From positions 165,682,461-165,746,460 of the forward strand of contig OY821521.1 in NCBI GenBank assembly GCA_963682025.1: a stretch of DNA of 64,000 nt, in the 5' to 3' direction. The notes beneath the pieces were generated by a model. That model saw nothing but the letters and a program-made list of their open reading frames with translations. It made no database searches and was not told where the DNA came from. The DNA is from Cordilura impudica. Its lineage: Eukaryota > Arthropoda > Insecta > Diptera > Scathophagidae. The position numbers and the translations under genes are program-made. Of the stretch, positions 63,251-64,000 are shown piece by piece; within the stretch, counting starts at the first letter, position 1, and every line of letters begins with the position of its first letter.

Positions 63251-64000
63251 TTAAAAAGACGAAATTATAAACTTTCTTCTTAAATTTTTTTACTTTGGAA
63301 ACTAAAAAGTCAAAAAAAATTGTTTTTTTTCAAATTATTTAAATTAATTTTAAAAAATTCTTTCAACTAAAAATTTTTACTATGAAAGTCAAAAAATATG
63401 TTTTTCTAATCATTAATTTTAAATAATTGCTTTTAAAAAAAACTTTCAACTCAAAATTTTTCACTACGAAAGTCAAAAAATACACAAATCATTAATTTTA
63501 AATAATTGCTGCTACCAAGAAGCTTATGTATGTTTTTATTTAGCTTATATCTACAATAAAGATAAAACAGAGGATAAAGATAAAAACAGAGGAAGGAGCA
63601 ACAGAGATAAATCAATAAGTCAATTTTTAATTAAAATCTTAAGGGTTTTTGCTGTGAAATAACTCCCCTATGAGGAGACTTATAAAACCACATTCAGCAT
63701 ATTTTATTCGAAAAAAGCATGAAAAAAATTGTAATTTATGACTCCTTTGCATGGACTCTCTTATTATTAATCAATTGTTAATTATGGCTATATCGACAAA
63801 ATCTGGCAATAAAAAAATAAATTGATACAAAAATCTCCTAACGAAGGGATGAGTTGATATTAAGTGTCTTTGAAATATTCTTCTAACAGCACTTTGGGCA
63901 CTATTAGCACCAAAGTTAATATAAATAATCCAAAATCAATTTTCAGACAAGCAAATTATTAAAGAACGCACTACAATGATGGGACTGGCTATCAGCCAAA
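63251..64000. other. AT-rich DNA, nothing recognised
   Basis: A few tandem-like words (AATCATTAATTTTAAATAATTG at 63,397 and 63,487) repeat about 90 bp apart. No gene or mobile element is supported up to the window end. Confidence 0.3.

Overview
This window is AT-rich, repeat-dominated, non-coding DNA from a eukaryote. I read it as a brachyceran fly, probably a calyptrate such as a blow fly or house-fly relative. That is an inference from the repeat classes: a Jockey-clade LINE, mariner, animal-type Helitrons, and dispersed repeats carrying a GTCCGTCCGTC core that resembles sequence I remember from Drosophila. No intact conventional host gene is visible, and I see no tRNA, rRNA or CRISPR. The window could be heterochromatin, intergenic DNA or a giant intron.

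Layout. 1-17 kb: degenerate short-unit minisatellite arrays (about 18-20 bp unit, core CTTAAAAAAGTACC) at 2.4-3.4, 5.0-7.3 and 12.3-15.3 kb. They are interleaved with two Helitrons, a TTAA-flanked MITE, a dead mariner carrying a nested retroposed fragment, and an element with internal CGTGACT tandem repeats. 17.1-22.2 kb: the best-preserved object, a full-length Jockey-type LINE with a 17-bp target duplication, a broken ORF1 and an ORF2 that is open but has lost a catalytic aspartate (FADD to FADV). 22.5-41 kb: a second mosaic with an element bounded by GATGTGTAAACATC and holding a nested inverted-repeat transposon, five more Helitrons, three more minisatellite zones, a second CGTGACT element, a MITE with about 40-bp inverted repeats, three decayed LINE fragments, and two unidentified host-like coding remnants on the minus strand (33.4 and 37.2 kb).

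41-54 kb: several copies of a roughly 700-bp repeat with ATACCCTATACCA inverted ends, and two T-rich simple-sequence regions associated with the GATGTGTAAACATC family. The larger contains a nearly pure 2.6-kb (TTTTTAA)n array. 54-64 kb: degenerate CACATAAGGGTACC repeats, a third GATGTGTAAACATC element, a decayed unidentified gene (57.9-59.5 kb) with an HIWSD...AAAHF region, an eighth Helitron, and a roughly 155-bp satellite interrupted by an ATACCC element.

There is no operon-like cooperation here. The content is a history of nested insertions and tandem expansions. The most interesting signals are the two-orientation minisatellite family, the eight-member Helitron family with consistent A|T insertion sites, and the apparent link between one mobile family and expansion of A/T simple repeats. 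All calls were made by eye without alignment or database search, and boundaries of degenerate repeats are approximate to tens of bases.
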